From Pegoplata infirma (Eukaryota; Arthropoda; Insecta; Diptera; Anthomyiidae): a stretch of DNA of 64,000 nucleotides. Positions 20,181 to 29,710 of this stretch are shown here, in pieces (within the stretch, counting starts at the first letter, position 1; the number at the start of each line of letters is the position of its first letter). The stretch is from assembly GCA_963921195.1 (NCBI GenBank), contig OY992537.1, positions 150,567,341 through 150,631,340 of the forward strand, written 5' to 3'. The translations under genes and the position numbers were made by a program. The notes under the pieces were generated by a model. It was not told where the DNA came from and made no database searches. It worked only from the letters and a program-made list of their open reading frames with translations.

Positions 20181-20447
20181 GGAAATTTGTCCAATTTGCC
20201 TTTTAGTTGAATTTGATGAGTGTTGTATTTGCTGTTGTTGTTGGCGTGAACTCATTTCTAAAGAAATAGGTAAATTCCAAGCTTCTTCAATTGAACAAAG
20301 TTGTCGCCTCTTCGATGTTATGCTAAGCATAGGTGCCTGCGTTAACTGTGAGTCTAAAAATTTTATTCGTTGTTCCAAACCTTTATTTATGTTAAATAGT
20401 TCAAAATATTGGCTGTTTCCGCAAGTATATGCTTTATTTCCGGAAAG
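20181..20447 (-). CDS. Candidate host-gene exon (phase 0, 89 codons)
   Basis: On the minus strand an open segment of exactly 267 bp is bounded by a T-rich acceptor (AATATATATTTTTAG, AG at 20449-20448) and a consensus donor (GTGAGT, 20180-20175). It starts and ends in codon phase 0 and encodes a mixed, non-repetitive sequence: CGNSQYFELFNINKGLEQR, a basic SKRRQL block, IEEAWNLPISLEM, five Gln and a Ser/Asn tail. It has no transposon motif and its codon use is less AT-skewed than its surroundings. I do not recognise the protein. If real, it belongs to a minus-strand gene with long introns. It could still be a chance frame or an exon of a decayed element. Confidence 0.4.
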
Positions 20448-20459
20448 CTAAAAATATAT

Positions 20460-21018
20460 ACAATAGGTATAAATATAAAAAAAATGAATAAGTTTAGTTG
20501 TTATTCAAACTTTTTATTAATATATATCACTGGTGGGCATTTTTTCAAATCCTATGCCCGCGGGCATAAGTTTAGAAATGCTGCTTGTGAGGCGACGGAC
20601 TGGGCCGCCCTGGGCATACAAGAATTTGGAGCCCCGCTGGAAAGAAAAAGTTGTATCACAAAAAAAAACATTTTTTTTGTACAAAAGGTGTGTTGTAAAA
20701 AAACGTTATCACTACTTAACATTATAAATTTGACAACTCTTGTTTTTTTGTTGAATGCACTTGGTATCACTTTATTATTTATTATTTTATATTGAAGTTA
20801 TTTTTATTAAATTATCAGAATTTACAAAATAATTGTAATATTTCTTTTTTTTTTTTTGTAATGAATTACAATTTTTTAAACTGATTTTTGTAATTTATTT
20901 ATTTTTTTGACTTTTCAAAATAAAAAATAGTGTTGGTAAGTGATATAAACGAAAATTTTAAGATTTGGCACCACTTTTTATAAATACCTAACTTTTAAGA
21001 ATATATAAATATCCCTAC
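20460..21018. other. AT-rich spacer with no gene
   Basis: Contains a short GC-richer phrase (GGGCATTTTTTC to GGGCCGCCCTGGGC, about 20535-20620) of unknown nature, then T-rich DNA. The overlapping frames on both strands lack family motifs and are treated as chance. Confidence 0.5.
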
Positions 21019-21699
21019 TTACACTGAAAAAAATAACCTTCCTGATATTAATGAAACGGATTCATTATTTTGTTTTCATTACTTAAATGAAGGAATTCAT
21101 AAGCTGATTGAAATTTCATGCATGTTATGAACAAATTTTATGAAACTTGTTTCATTAGATTTCATAATTTCATTAAAAAATATCATAAGATTTTTTAGAA
21201 CTAAATACAACTCTGCGTTGCGAATAAGAGAAAGAAATCTGAACAAAAACATACGACGTTTTATTACACCACGCGTGTTTAGTCTAATTGTAATTTTTAC
21301 ATGTGTGTTAACTTTTTTCTAATAAAATAAAATAATTTTATATTTTTTTGCTTTGTTATTGAAACTTGTGTGTGTGTTATGCTGGTTATATCTAATTGAA
21401 ATTACAAGTGAAAAGTTCCGTATAAGTGTTTCTTTTGACTGTTTCTTATAAAATATAATATAATTTGCAACAGAAAAATAGTTTTTTTAAGTCATTAAAA
21501 TTTTGTGATGAAATGTAGGGTAATTTGTGTTGTTCCATTGCTACGTTGTTGCTACGTTTTGGCAGCACGTGTTTTTAAAGTCATCGCGTTTTTGTCTTTT
21601 ATAGTTTACCTTATATGGCAATTCAGACCAATTTAAGTTTGGAGTAAAATTTTGTTGTGTGAAAAAACTAGGTGAAAACCATAAAAAGTGTGCAATTAA

Positions 21700-21918
21700 G
21701 GGTCATGTCACAGACTCAATTCCGTTCGGAAGTGGAATAAGTGGTTCACTCGTAAAACGCAAAGCAAATACTTTTTTTCGGAATGAAACCACTTTTAGCA
21801 ATTCAATTCCACTTTGATTTTTAAAAGTGATTTCATTCCGACAAAAAAAATTGTTTTGCGTTTTACGAGTAACAACTTTTTTTCAAATCCGATCGGAATT
21901 GAGTCTGTGACATGCCCC
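21700..21918. mobile_element. Foldback MITE, copy A
   Basis: GGGTCATGTCACAGACTC at the left pairs with GAGTCTGTGACATGCCCC at the right. The two halves are inverted over most of their length (AAACGCAAAGCAAA against the ACGAGTAA/GCGTTTTACG region). It is present at the equivalent place in both halves of the tandem duplication, so it was there before the duplication. Confidence 0.8.
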
Positions 21919-21962
21919 TAAATAAAATTTCAGTGACGGTTACAGTGATGGTTACATGTGAC

Positions 21963-22484
21963 TAGAGATGCGCGCGTGACACGAATTTTTCGTGATTCAC
22001 GCGTGAATCACGCGTGATCGTGAGTGAAATTTATTTTTACTCACGTGATCGTGAGTGCGCGTGATTGGAAAAAATAGTTTCGTGCGTGAGCGTGCGTGAG
22101 TAATTTTTGTTTCGTGAGTTTGCGTGATTGTTTTGTGCTGTTTGAAACAGAAAACAAGTTAAAGAAATCGTCATTATATTGATTTTAGAGGGAAATTTAT
22201 ACTAAATTGTGATTTAAATTAATTTTTATTATTGTTTTAAGGAAAATCAATACTTTTTGTGCAAGAAATCGAAAAAAGTAAAAAGAAAATTTGTTAATTT
22301 TAATTTCGTAAGTCTCCGTGAGCGTGATTATTTCGTGAGCGTGAGAAAAATTTTATTTACTCACGTGAGCGTGCGTGAACGTGAGCAGAAAAAGTAATTT
22401 CGTGCGTGATCGTGCGTGAGCAATATTTTTATTTCGTGAGCGTGAGCGTGCGTGAGTCAAAATTAACTCACGCGCCCATCTCTA
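21963..22484. mobile_element. 522-bp hAT MITE full of CGTGA motifs
   Basis: Ends TAGAGATG and CATCTCTA are inverted and flanked by a perfect 8-bp duplication, CATGTGAC (21955-21962 and 22485-22492). The paralogous half of the tandem duplication keeps the empty site near 23646. Inside each end lie dense CGTGAGCGTG/CACGCGTGA repeats, including CACGTGA words, and a plain AT-rich core (22140-22315). No transposase. Confidence 0.95.
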
Positions 22485-23014
22485 CATGTGACTCACCAAA
22501 ATTGTTATTAATGCAAATTTTCACTTATGGAGTATGATACGTGCTGTTTTTAGGTAACTTGTTCCTAACTTGATTACACTGAAAAAAATAACCTTCCTGA
22601 TATTAATGAAACGGATTCATTATTTTGTTTTCATTACACAAATTAGGGAATTCATAAGCTGATTGAAATTTCATGCATGTTATGAACAAATTTTATGAAA
22701 CTTGTTTCATTAGATTTCATAATTTCATTAAAATATATCATAAGATTTTTTAGAACCAAATACAACTCTGCGTTGCGAATAAGAGACAGAAAACAGAACA
22801 AAAACATACGACGTTTTATTACACCACGCGTGTTAAATCTAATTGAAATTTTTACATGTGTGTTAACTTTTTTCTAATAAAATAGAATAATTTTATATTT
22901 TTTTGTTTTGTTATTGAAACTTGTATGTGTGTTATGCTGGTTATATCTAATTGAAATTACAAGTGAAAAGTTCCTTATAAGTGTTACTTTTAACTGTTTC
23001 TTATAAAATATAAT

Positions 23015-23164
23015 AGAGGTATTCAGAGTCTTGTTGTTAGCCCTGGCAATGTAGCAAAAGAGTACTTCTTCTTTAAAAAAATACATGTATTTTGAAAAGT
23101 AATTTTAAAAAGTGCTCTTTTACCACCAGTCCCATGGCTGGTAAGCAAGACTCTGAATACCACT
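23015..23164. mobile_element. 150-bp hAT-type MITE
   Basis: A 19-bp TIR with one mismatch (AGAGGTATTCAGAGTCTTG at the left; complement CAAGACTCTGAATACCACT at the right) is flanked by AATATAAT at 23007-23014 and 23165-23172. The other half of the tandem duplication lacks the insert at the equivalent position (near 21455). The interior contains AAAGAGTACTTCTTC and AAGTGCTCTTTTACC, also partly inverted. Confidence 0.92.
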
Positions 23165-23403
23165 AATATAATTTGCAACAGAACAATAGTTTTTTAAGTC
23201 ATTAAAATTTTGTGATGAAATGTAGGGCAATTTGTGTTGTTCCATTGCTACGTTATTGCTACGTTTTGGCAGCACGTGTTTTTAAAGTCATCGCGTTTTT
23301 GTCTTTTATAGTTTATCTTATATGGCAATTCAGACCAATTTAAGGTTGGAGTAAGACTTTGTTGTGTGTAAAAACTAGGTGAAAACCATAAAAAGTGCAA
23401 TTA

Positions 23404-23622
23404 AGGGTCATGTCACAGACTCAATTCCGTTCGGAAGTGGAATAAGTGGTTCACTCGTAAAACGCAAAGCAAATACTTTTTTTCGGAATGAAACCACTTT
23501 TAGCAATTCAATTCCACTTTGAATTTTGAAAGTGATTTCATTCCGAAAAAAATATTTGTTTTGTGTTTTACGAGTAACCACTTTTTCAAATCCGATCGGA
23601 ATTGAGTCTGTGACATGCCCCA
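23404..23622. mobile_element. Foldback MITE, copy B
   Basis: The counterpart of 21700-21918 in the second duplicate: GGGTCATGTCACAGACTC to GAGTCTGTGACATGCCCC. A few substitutions and small indels separate the copies, which gives a clock for the duplication. Two minus-strand frames of 71 and 61 codons here are repeat shadows. Confidence 0.8.
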
Positions 23623-23728
23623 AAATAAAATTTCAGTGACGGTTACATGTGACTTACCAAAATTGTTATTAATGCAAATTTTCACTTATGGGTATATGAT
23701 ACTTGCTTTTTTTAGATAACTAGTTCCT

Positions 23729-23817
23729 AACTTTATTAGGGGCTTTCTATGGAAATTTCGATAACTTTAACCAACATGAATTTATCGTAATTTCCATAGG
23801 AAAACCCTAATAAAGTT
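23729..23817. mobile_element. 89-bp palindromic MITE
   Basis: AACTTTATTAGGGGCTTTC at the left pairs with its near complement at 23781-23817 (CCATAGGAAAACCCTAATAA). The arms are about 36 bp with few mismatches and a 16-bp loop. It lies just after the point where the tandem duplication ends, so it may have taken part in, or followed, that event. Confidence 0.75.
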
Positions 23818-24192
23818 AGCAATTAGTTACTTGTAAAGATCAATTATCATACGCTTATAACCAACTACTATTCCACATTTAATCAATGGATATTTTCATA
23901 CATTTTATGAAAAACTTTATAAATTGTTTCAAACAAGTTCTACGAATATTTTCATTATTTATATGCAAGTTTTCATTGAAAGGAACTTTAATGACACCAG
24001 TTTCATTAATCAAATGAAACCTGTCTTCGGTTGAAAACGTGAGTCATTTTTCATTAAGGTTATGTCAATTTTCATTAATTTCACGAAGCTATTTTTTTCA
24101 GTGTATCAAGTGTATATCTACTTAAATTTGTATGGGAAGTTTATAACAAACTCGAAAAAAACACACCTAAATTAAGCACCTGTTTTAAGCAA

Positions 24193-24412
24193 TGATGGGT
24201 ACCAATACCTTTTTGGATACCAATACCCGTTAATATCAATTCAAATAGAAAACCAATACCAATTCAAATAGAAAACCAATACCTTTATTCGTGCGATACC
24301 AATACTGATAAAAAAAAAACCAATACCGTTTCCCCACTACCAATACCAATTAAAACCCAATACTTTTATTGTTCAAAACAAATACCGATAAAAACCAATA
24401 CCAATTCAATTT
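24193..24412. repeat. Degenerate ACCAATACC minisatellite
   Basis: Irregular copies of ACCAATACC, AATACCAATAC and AAAACCAATACC over about 220 bp, with no reading frame of interest. Confidence 0.85.
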
Positions 24413-24429
24413 TTTCCACTTTTGTATCC

Positions 24430-24505
24430 CCAGCAAAAATATATCGAGATTGCGACACAGCATCTTTTTATAGCATACCGAAGCGCATCCAAAGAGCGCT
24501 CCACA
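24430..24505 (+). repeat. Dispersed repeat, partner at 54232-54310
   Basis: CAGCAAAAAT, then ACACAGCATCTTTTTATAGC, GCATCCAAAGAGCGCTC. A copy in the same orientation and about 90 percent similar lies at 54232-54310. The family is not recognised. Confidence 0.8.
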
Positions 24506-24879
24506 GTGCACAGAGGTAAAATCCGGCCAAAACTAAAAAAAAAAAAAATTAATTTTTTTCCAAATTGATGCCAAATGAGAGCTAACACTTCAAAACATGC
24601 GATTATAAAGTTTTGTGCCAATTCATAGACTGGTATGGGTTTTACGATGCAAACTTGTGTATTTGTATATATTTTTTTTTTTTATTAAAAACTTCTGATT
24701 TGCAACTTTGTAATCAAAGTAGGCTATAAACTTTTTTTTTTTCGTATTTTATTTATTGAATCTTCACTTTAATTCCGTGAACTAACAATAAGTGTTCATA
24801 TCTTATATCTAAATATTCTTAATATTAAGTCCAGCCAGTGCCAGACAAAATTTCATTTTCTCAAATATTTCTTAAATTT

Positions 24880-25767
24880 ATTTGTTTATAAACGTTCTCA
24901 AAAGCATCTCTCCTTCCAGTTAATTTGCTAAATCAGCAGTCACCCTCCTTCTAAGGCGTTGGTGGCCACGATTATTAAGTAGATTTCTTGCTAGATAATT
25001 TGGATGCGTTTCCAGTTTTCTTAGGTAATTTTGAGTATGTTTGATAATTTCATCTTGTGTATGTTGGAATTTCTAACATACCAAGGGGCACATGTTATCA
25101 TTCGTAAAATGTTGTTCTGTTTTCTTTGAATTCTCTCCACATTAGATGATGACGCAGTGGCCCATAGCTGAATGCCGTAGCACCATATTGGTTTTAAAAT
25201 TGAATTGTACAACAAAAGCTTATAATCTAAACTAAGTTTAGAGTTTCTTCCAATCAGCCAATTAACTTCAATAGTATTTAATTTCATCTGAGATAATTTT
25301 GCATCTAAATGTGTTTTCCACGTAAGACGACGATCAAGATGAATACCGAGGTATTTAACATTTGTATGTTGGGGTACATGGTGGTTATTAATTTTAATGT
25401 GGGGACAAGTTTCTCTATTCAACGTGAAAGTAACGTGAACACATTTTTGCTCATTTACCTTTATCTTCCACTTTTGTAACCATTCTTTTAATTGAAGAAT
25501 GTGACTCTGCAGTATTCGTGTAGCTTCAAGTGGGTTGTCATGGGTGCTTAAAATAGCAGTATCGTCAGCAAATGTGGAAGTGTGGGTATTGGAATTTGTT
25601 GGCATGTCAGAAGTGTATAGAATATACAAAAGCGGTCCCAAGATACTACCTTGTGGAACTCCAGCTTGTATAAAATGAGGGGTGCTAACAAAATCGTTCT
25701 CCTTGATCGTAAATTTTCGATTTGTTATATAGCTTTCGAGTAATTTATGCGTATTTGGTGGTAACAC
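24880..25767 (-). pseudogene. Jockey-like ORF2: RT palm/thumb and C-terminus
   Basis: The frame from 25767 carries QAGVPQGSILGPLLY and the RT active site FADD (residues 66-69), then VKYLGIHLDRRLTWKTHL and the long C-terminal domain typical of Jockey-clade ORF2. This frame stops near 25021. In a shifted frame the usual last block (LETHPNYLARNLL, then RRLRRRV) follows down to about 24880. The upstream RT block is at 25816-26022 with a stop in between. The enzyme would reverse-transcribe element RNA at the nicked target. Confidence 0.92.
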
Positions 25768-25815
25768 ATTTTTAATTTTATAGAGTAAACCCTCATGCCA
25801 AACCTTATCGAATGC

Positions 25816-26022
25816 TTATGAGACATCAATAAAAAGTGCGGAGCAATACTTTTTTTCTTCATAGGCTCTTCTAATTTCACTTACCAGTCTGTGAACTTGC
25901 TCAATAGTTCCATGTTTTCTTCTAAATCCAAACTGATGATCCGGAATAGAGTTGTTCTGAGTTACAGATATACTTAATCTGTTTACTAACAGTTTTTCGA
26001 AAAGTTTGGATAAACTGGACAA
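25816..26022 (-). pseudogene. Jockey-like ORF2: RT finger region
   Basis: LSKLFEKLLVNRL, DHQFGFRRKHGTIEQVHRL and CSALFIDVS are the RT blocks just before and including the first catalytic Asp. A stop replaces the residue after FIDVS, where the family has KAFD. It is separated from the endonuclease part by about 220 bp in which the frame is lost. Confidence 0.9.
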
Positions 26023-26244
26023 CAGACTGATAGGTCTATATGATTCAACTTTTGTATGATCTTTGCCTGGCTCCGTTTTGCTTTCGCAAAGGAGGCTTAC
26101 ATATGACAGGTCTTTTCAAATTCTTTGTAGCACGCCATAACGAGTAATCCGTTTTTGATGTAGGCTACAGATTTTCTAAAAATCTGTTTAGTGATGCGAC
26201 TCTCTGGGATTCAAGTAGTCTTCGTAAATTATTTGTGCATTCTT

Positions 26245-26910
26245 TCAATCGTGATTTGAGTTGTGGAGATCTGTGCAGTTGCCACTCTCTACGAGCTCTC
26301 TTTTTTCATTTAAGAGTCGTTCAACATCAACAGAAAAAACTGGGTTTTGTCTGGATTGTCGGGGGGGGGGGGGGGGGGGTTTAGTAGCAAGTCGAGCAGC
26401 AAGTTTCAGATTGGATTCAAAATTCCTGAGCGAAAGGTCAATTTCATCTGGTGTTCTTAGCGATATGTTTTCTGAGCAATGAGTACTGAGAAATTTTTTA
26501 TATTTTAGCCAATTTGTTCCTTTACCTGTGATTGCTAAGTCACCAGTGGGGGATACAATTTCTCGGGGGTTAAGGAGAGTAACAATAGTGGGTGTGTGGT
26601 CTGAAGAGAGTTCCAAAGAAGATTCTACGCTAACGAAATTTCTTTCTATATTTCGAGTCACACCAAAGTCGATAAGATCCGAAATCTTATTACGATCTGA
26701 CGGCCAGTATGTCGGTTCTCCGCTTGAGACCACATCCAGACCCATTTTAGAAATCGTATCAAACAACACACGGCCTCTCGGGGTAATGAGGCGTGACCCC
26801 CAGAATGTATGCTTGGCATTATAGTCGCCAGCTGCCAGAAAACGTGATCCTAGTGATTTAAAAAAAGTGTCAAACTGATTTCCATTTATTTTAAATCTGG
26901 GGGAGCACAA
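26245..26910 (-). pseudogene. Jockey-like ORF2: endonuclease C-terminal part and linker
   Basis: RFLAAGDYNAKHTFWGS contains the D-x-N of AP-type endonucleases. EPTYWPSD, SDLIDFGVT and SSDHTPTIVTL complete the domain, with the SDH catalytic pair. A poly(C) run encodes six Pro (KPPPPPP) in the linker. The frame differs from that of the N-terminal part at 26930-27193. Confidence 0.92.
26361..26379. repeat. Run of 19 G residues
   Basis: A homopolymer of 19 G on the plus strand inside the Jockey-like ORF2, encoding Pro on the minus strand. It is a likely site of length change, G-quadruplex formation and sequencing error. Confidence 0.95.
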
Positions 26911-26929
26911 ATGGACGAAATCACTAGGT

Positions 26930-27193
26930 TCATATTAAACTCCTCCACGCGTATTGTAGTTGCTTGGAGGTAATCTTCGCATAGATTATGCCTGAGCCTC
27001 CACATGCCCTTCCTCTGGGGTCTTTTGTATCATACGGTGTGTAACCATGTACAGAGAAAGCACTTCGAGAAGTCAAATGAGTCTCAGAAACAAGCATTAT
27101 ATCTATTTGCTTGTTTCTGAGAAAATAATCAAGCTCGTCTTTGTGTTGGCGTATGCCGTTTGCGTTCCAGAAACATATTTTAAGACTGTTCAT
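26930..27193 (-). pseudogene. Jockey-like ORF2: N-terminal endonuclease part
   Basis: Starts at ATG 27193 (NSLKICFWNANGIRQHKDEL), followed by LVSETHLTSRS with the catalytic Glu and the YDTKDPRGRACGGSGI block. The frame then shifts (near 26990) relative to 26245-26910. The start codon lies in the 8-bp duplication ATGAACAG made by the large insertion, so the ORF keeps an ATG although its natural upstream ORF1 is 26 kb away. Confidence 0.92.
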
Positions 27194-27560
27194 TAGACTG
27201 ATTTTTTTTATTTTTTTTTTGGAATTTCAAAAAAGTGCAGGCGGAATATAGTAAAACTAGGTCAAAAAATACGATTCTGAAATTTTTGGCCAAATCGGAC
27301 CACGGGATCACGAGGCGCATCGCGGTCAAAGTTTCAGAACCCTAGAGCAAATCGAAAAAAATTACATACTTATATCACTTTTCTGACTAATTTCCCTGTG
27401 CTGAGTTCAAAAAAGTTAAAGTTTTTGAAATCGAATAATTAGTTTTTGAGATATCACGATTTTAATTTTGTTAAAAATTTATTTTTTTTTCATTTTCGAT
27501 ATGAGCGACATCTTATTACCATATTATTACACTACACAGTTATTCTAGACAACAACCACA
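27194..27560. repeat. Left TIR arm of the 26-kb unit
   Basis: It is the reverse complement of 52737-53148 with scattered differences: shared phrases include CACGGGATCACGAGGCGCAT, TTCAGAACCCTAGAGC and AATTTCCCTGTGCTGAG. Similarity ends near AGACAACAACCA (about 27548-27560). Confidence 0.92.
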
Positions 27561-28440
27561 CTTCAGTTAGTGCAGACATGGTTTTAGTGAATTTATGGAG
27601 TGTTGCCGGATTCATTTTTATTCATATTCCCAAATTTTAAAACGGAAATCCCCAAAATTACCCAAATTTCCAAATTCTTTTATTTTTTGTCGATATGTTA
27701 TTCTAAATTACTAAAATTACCGAAAAAATAGTTTTGAGATATTTCTGAAATATTTACTTTTTTAAACGAATTCTTAGGTTTTAAAACAATCTCTTAATCG
27801 AATCAGCAGAAAAATCTTTAAAGACATCAGAATTTTCTGCGGATTTCAGATTGAAAATCTACTGATTTTAGCAGAAAAATCTGCTAATTTCGGATAAACA
27901 ATCTGAACTTCTGAAAAAGAATCAGTGAAATTATAAGAAAATTTCTATTATTTTCTAAAATTAAATGACAGTTAATTAAGTTAAAATATCCAAATCTGCT
28001 AAAAGTTGGCTTATTCAAAGTGAAAGTTGTTTTACAGATTTTTGACAGAGTTTAAAAATTATCAGATTTCATTAATATTTAGAAAGGAATTGTACCCATT
28101 GTATATTTGAATTGTTTAATTTCAAAACGATGCCTTTTTTGATTATTAGGGGATATTTGGAAAGTTAAATGAACATTTTTGAGATCTACTCGTCGAAACC
28201 AACAACATACAATAGGTCAAAAGTATAAATCCACTGGTGCACTGTCTTATTTTTGGATAAAATATTATTCCCAAAAGTCAAACAAAATTAAATAAAAACG
28301 TAAAAAATTTATTTCATTTAGTAAAACAATAAAAAAATAATACACTCACAGAAATATTTTAGCAGAAAAATTGGTAAACCATTGTAGATCAAGTTTTACA
28401 GAACTAAACAAAAATAAATCTTGATATTACAAAATTCAAT
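27561..28440. repeat. AT-rich stretch with CAGCAGAAAAATCT words
   Basis: About 27780-28080 holds repeated AGCAGAAAAATCT words related in inverted orientation to 14160-14530. The rest has no recognised feature. It links the TIR arm to the first nested retrotransposon. Confidence 0.55.
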
Positions 28441-28484
28441 AATTAAACATACAATAAAACTTTGACTGCGATTTATCCCATAAT

Positions 28485-29228
28485 GTGCTCCAATTCATCG
28501 ATACATATGAAATAGAACCACAACTATGGACCATGCCGTTGAAGTTGAAGTTAAGAATCGAATCTGCTACTAAGAAAAATAAAACACTCAACTTACTTCC
28601 AAAACTAGTGTGGAAAGATACACAGAAAGAAAAATATCAACAAAATCTAAATCAAAATTTATTTTTACTATAAAATCAAGGCGAATTCATGAATTTGCAA
28701 CAACTAGTTGATGTAATCAAAAAGTCAATACCAAATCAAAATCAAACCAGAATTAATAAATCGATTTTTAAAACTCAATGGTACAACTACAAATGTTTTA
28801 ATGCAAGGAAAAAATCATTTGATTTGCTAAATGAATATCGAAAGACAAAGAACCAGGAAGATAAGGATAAATACCTTCAAGCTAAACAACATTATGGTTT
28901 TCAATGTAGAAAGAGAAAAGAAGAATATTTTGAAGAAATCAATAACAAAATTAATAATATAAATGATACAAAACAATGGTGGAAGCTTGCAAGAGAAATT
29001 AGAGGAGATGGTTTTAAAATTGGAGCGTCAATTCCAGCCGAAGACCTTAAAGAGTACTTAAATATGCTTTTAAATCAACCACAATTGTCGAAAGACATTC
29101 AATATGCACCAATGTGGTATACAGATTTTGAGGTGGATAAGGCAATAACAATCCAAGAAATAAAAACTGTTTTAAATAAAACTAAACCAAAAAAGCGGCC
29201 GGCGAGGATAGAGTTCCATACGAAATGA
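28485..29228 (+). pseudogene. Non-LTR ORF2: endonuclease end and pre-RT linker
   Basis: MPLKLKLRIES resembles the last strand of the endonuclease after the SDH motif, which is itself lost. A TAA at 28671-28673 interrupts a frame that otherwise continues through lysine-rich linker sequence (KSIPNQNQTRINKS, RKTKNQEDKDKYLQAK) to KTVLNKTKPKK. There a frameshift (near 29200) leads into the next block. The usual motif at that place (K-A-x-G-x-D, the RT entry) is seen across the two frames. Confidence 0.8.
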
Positions 29229-29710
29229 TAAAATATGCAACAGATGAATTTCTAAACGAACTGGCTAATGTTTTTAATATCATTTTTGAAACTGGAATAG
29301 TAGACGTAACCTTTGAAAGCAGCATTATCTTCCCAATTCATAAAAAAGGTGATCTAAATTGTACAAATAACTATCGGGGAATTTCTTTTATGAATTGCGG
29401 AGCCAAGCTCTTGATGGGAATCATAAACTCCAGGCTCACATATTGGATTGAACAAAATAGTATCTTAAATGAATTTCAAGCGGGGTTCAGACCAAATTAT
29501 TCAACTGTAGACAATATTTACAATTTATCGGCCATAGTTCATGCAAAGTTTAAAGAAAAGAAGAAAATATATGCTTTTTTCGTCGATTTTAAGGCAGCCT
29601 TCGATAAAGTACCTAGAAAGCCTCTTATTTATAAATTACATCGGATTGGTATGTCAACAAAAGTTGTTAATCTAATAGAAAATATTTATAACGATACCAA
29701 GTCTGCCGCA
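29225..29710 (+). pseudogene. Non-LTR ORF2: RT fingers and first catalytic Asp
   Basis: SSIIFPIHKKGDLNCTNNYRG, LNEFQAGFRPNYSTVDNI and YAFFVDFKAAFDKVPR are RT blocks, the last with the first catalytic Asp. Coding stops at 29710, where the DNA element begins; the final QWEKLPI in this frame comes from its TIR. Confidence 0.92.

Larger units (their letters stand above)
21021..24104. mobile_element. TA-flanked TIR element with tandemly duplicated first half
   Basis: The left end ACACTGAAAAAAATAACC (21021) pairs with GCTATTTTTTTCAGTGT ending at 24104; TA flanks can be read on both sides. The left end occurs again at 22576, and 21021-22575 is a near-copy of the sequence from 22576 on, up to CTAACTT near 23732. 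Both copies share ACGTTTTATTACACCACGCG, a foldback MITE and CAATTCAGACCAATTTAAG. The duplication has since diverged and each copy gained a different hAT-type MITE, so it predates those insertions. The 60-codon frames seen in both copies (about 21140 and 22695) are conserved only as repeat. Confidence 0.85.
24734..27193 (-). mobile_element. Jockey-like element copy 2, 3' half (ORF2)
   Basis: This is the 3' part of one element whose 5' part is at 53149-53903. The 10-bp duplication CTATAAACTT occurs at 24724-24733 and 53904-53913, bounding the split element. The 3' UTR (minus strand, about 24734-24900) has AATAAA and ends in poly(A), seen as a T run. The ORF1/ORF2 junction is split by the 25,955-bp unit starting at 27194. 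Coding is broken by several frameshifts, so this copy is inactive. Confidence 0.9.

Noticed and set aside
20409..20795. 128-codon plus-strand ORF
   Set aside because: AT-rich, overlaps other frames and lacks motifs. The splice-bounded minus-strand segment nearby is the better candidate.
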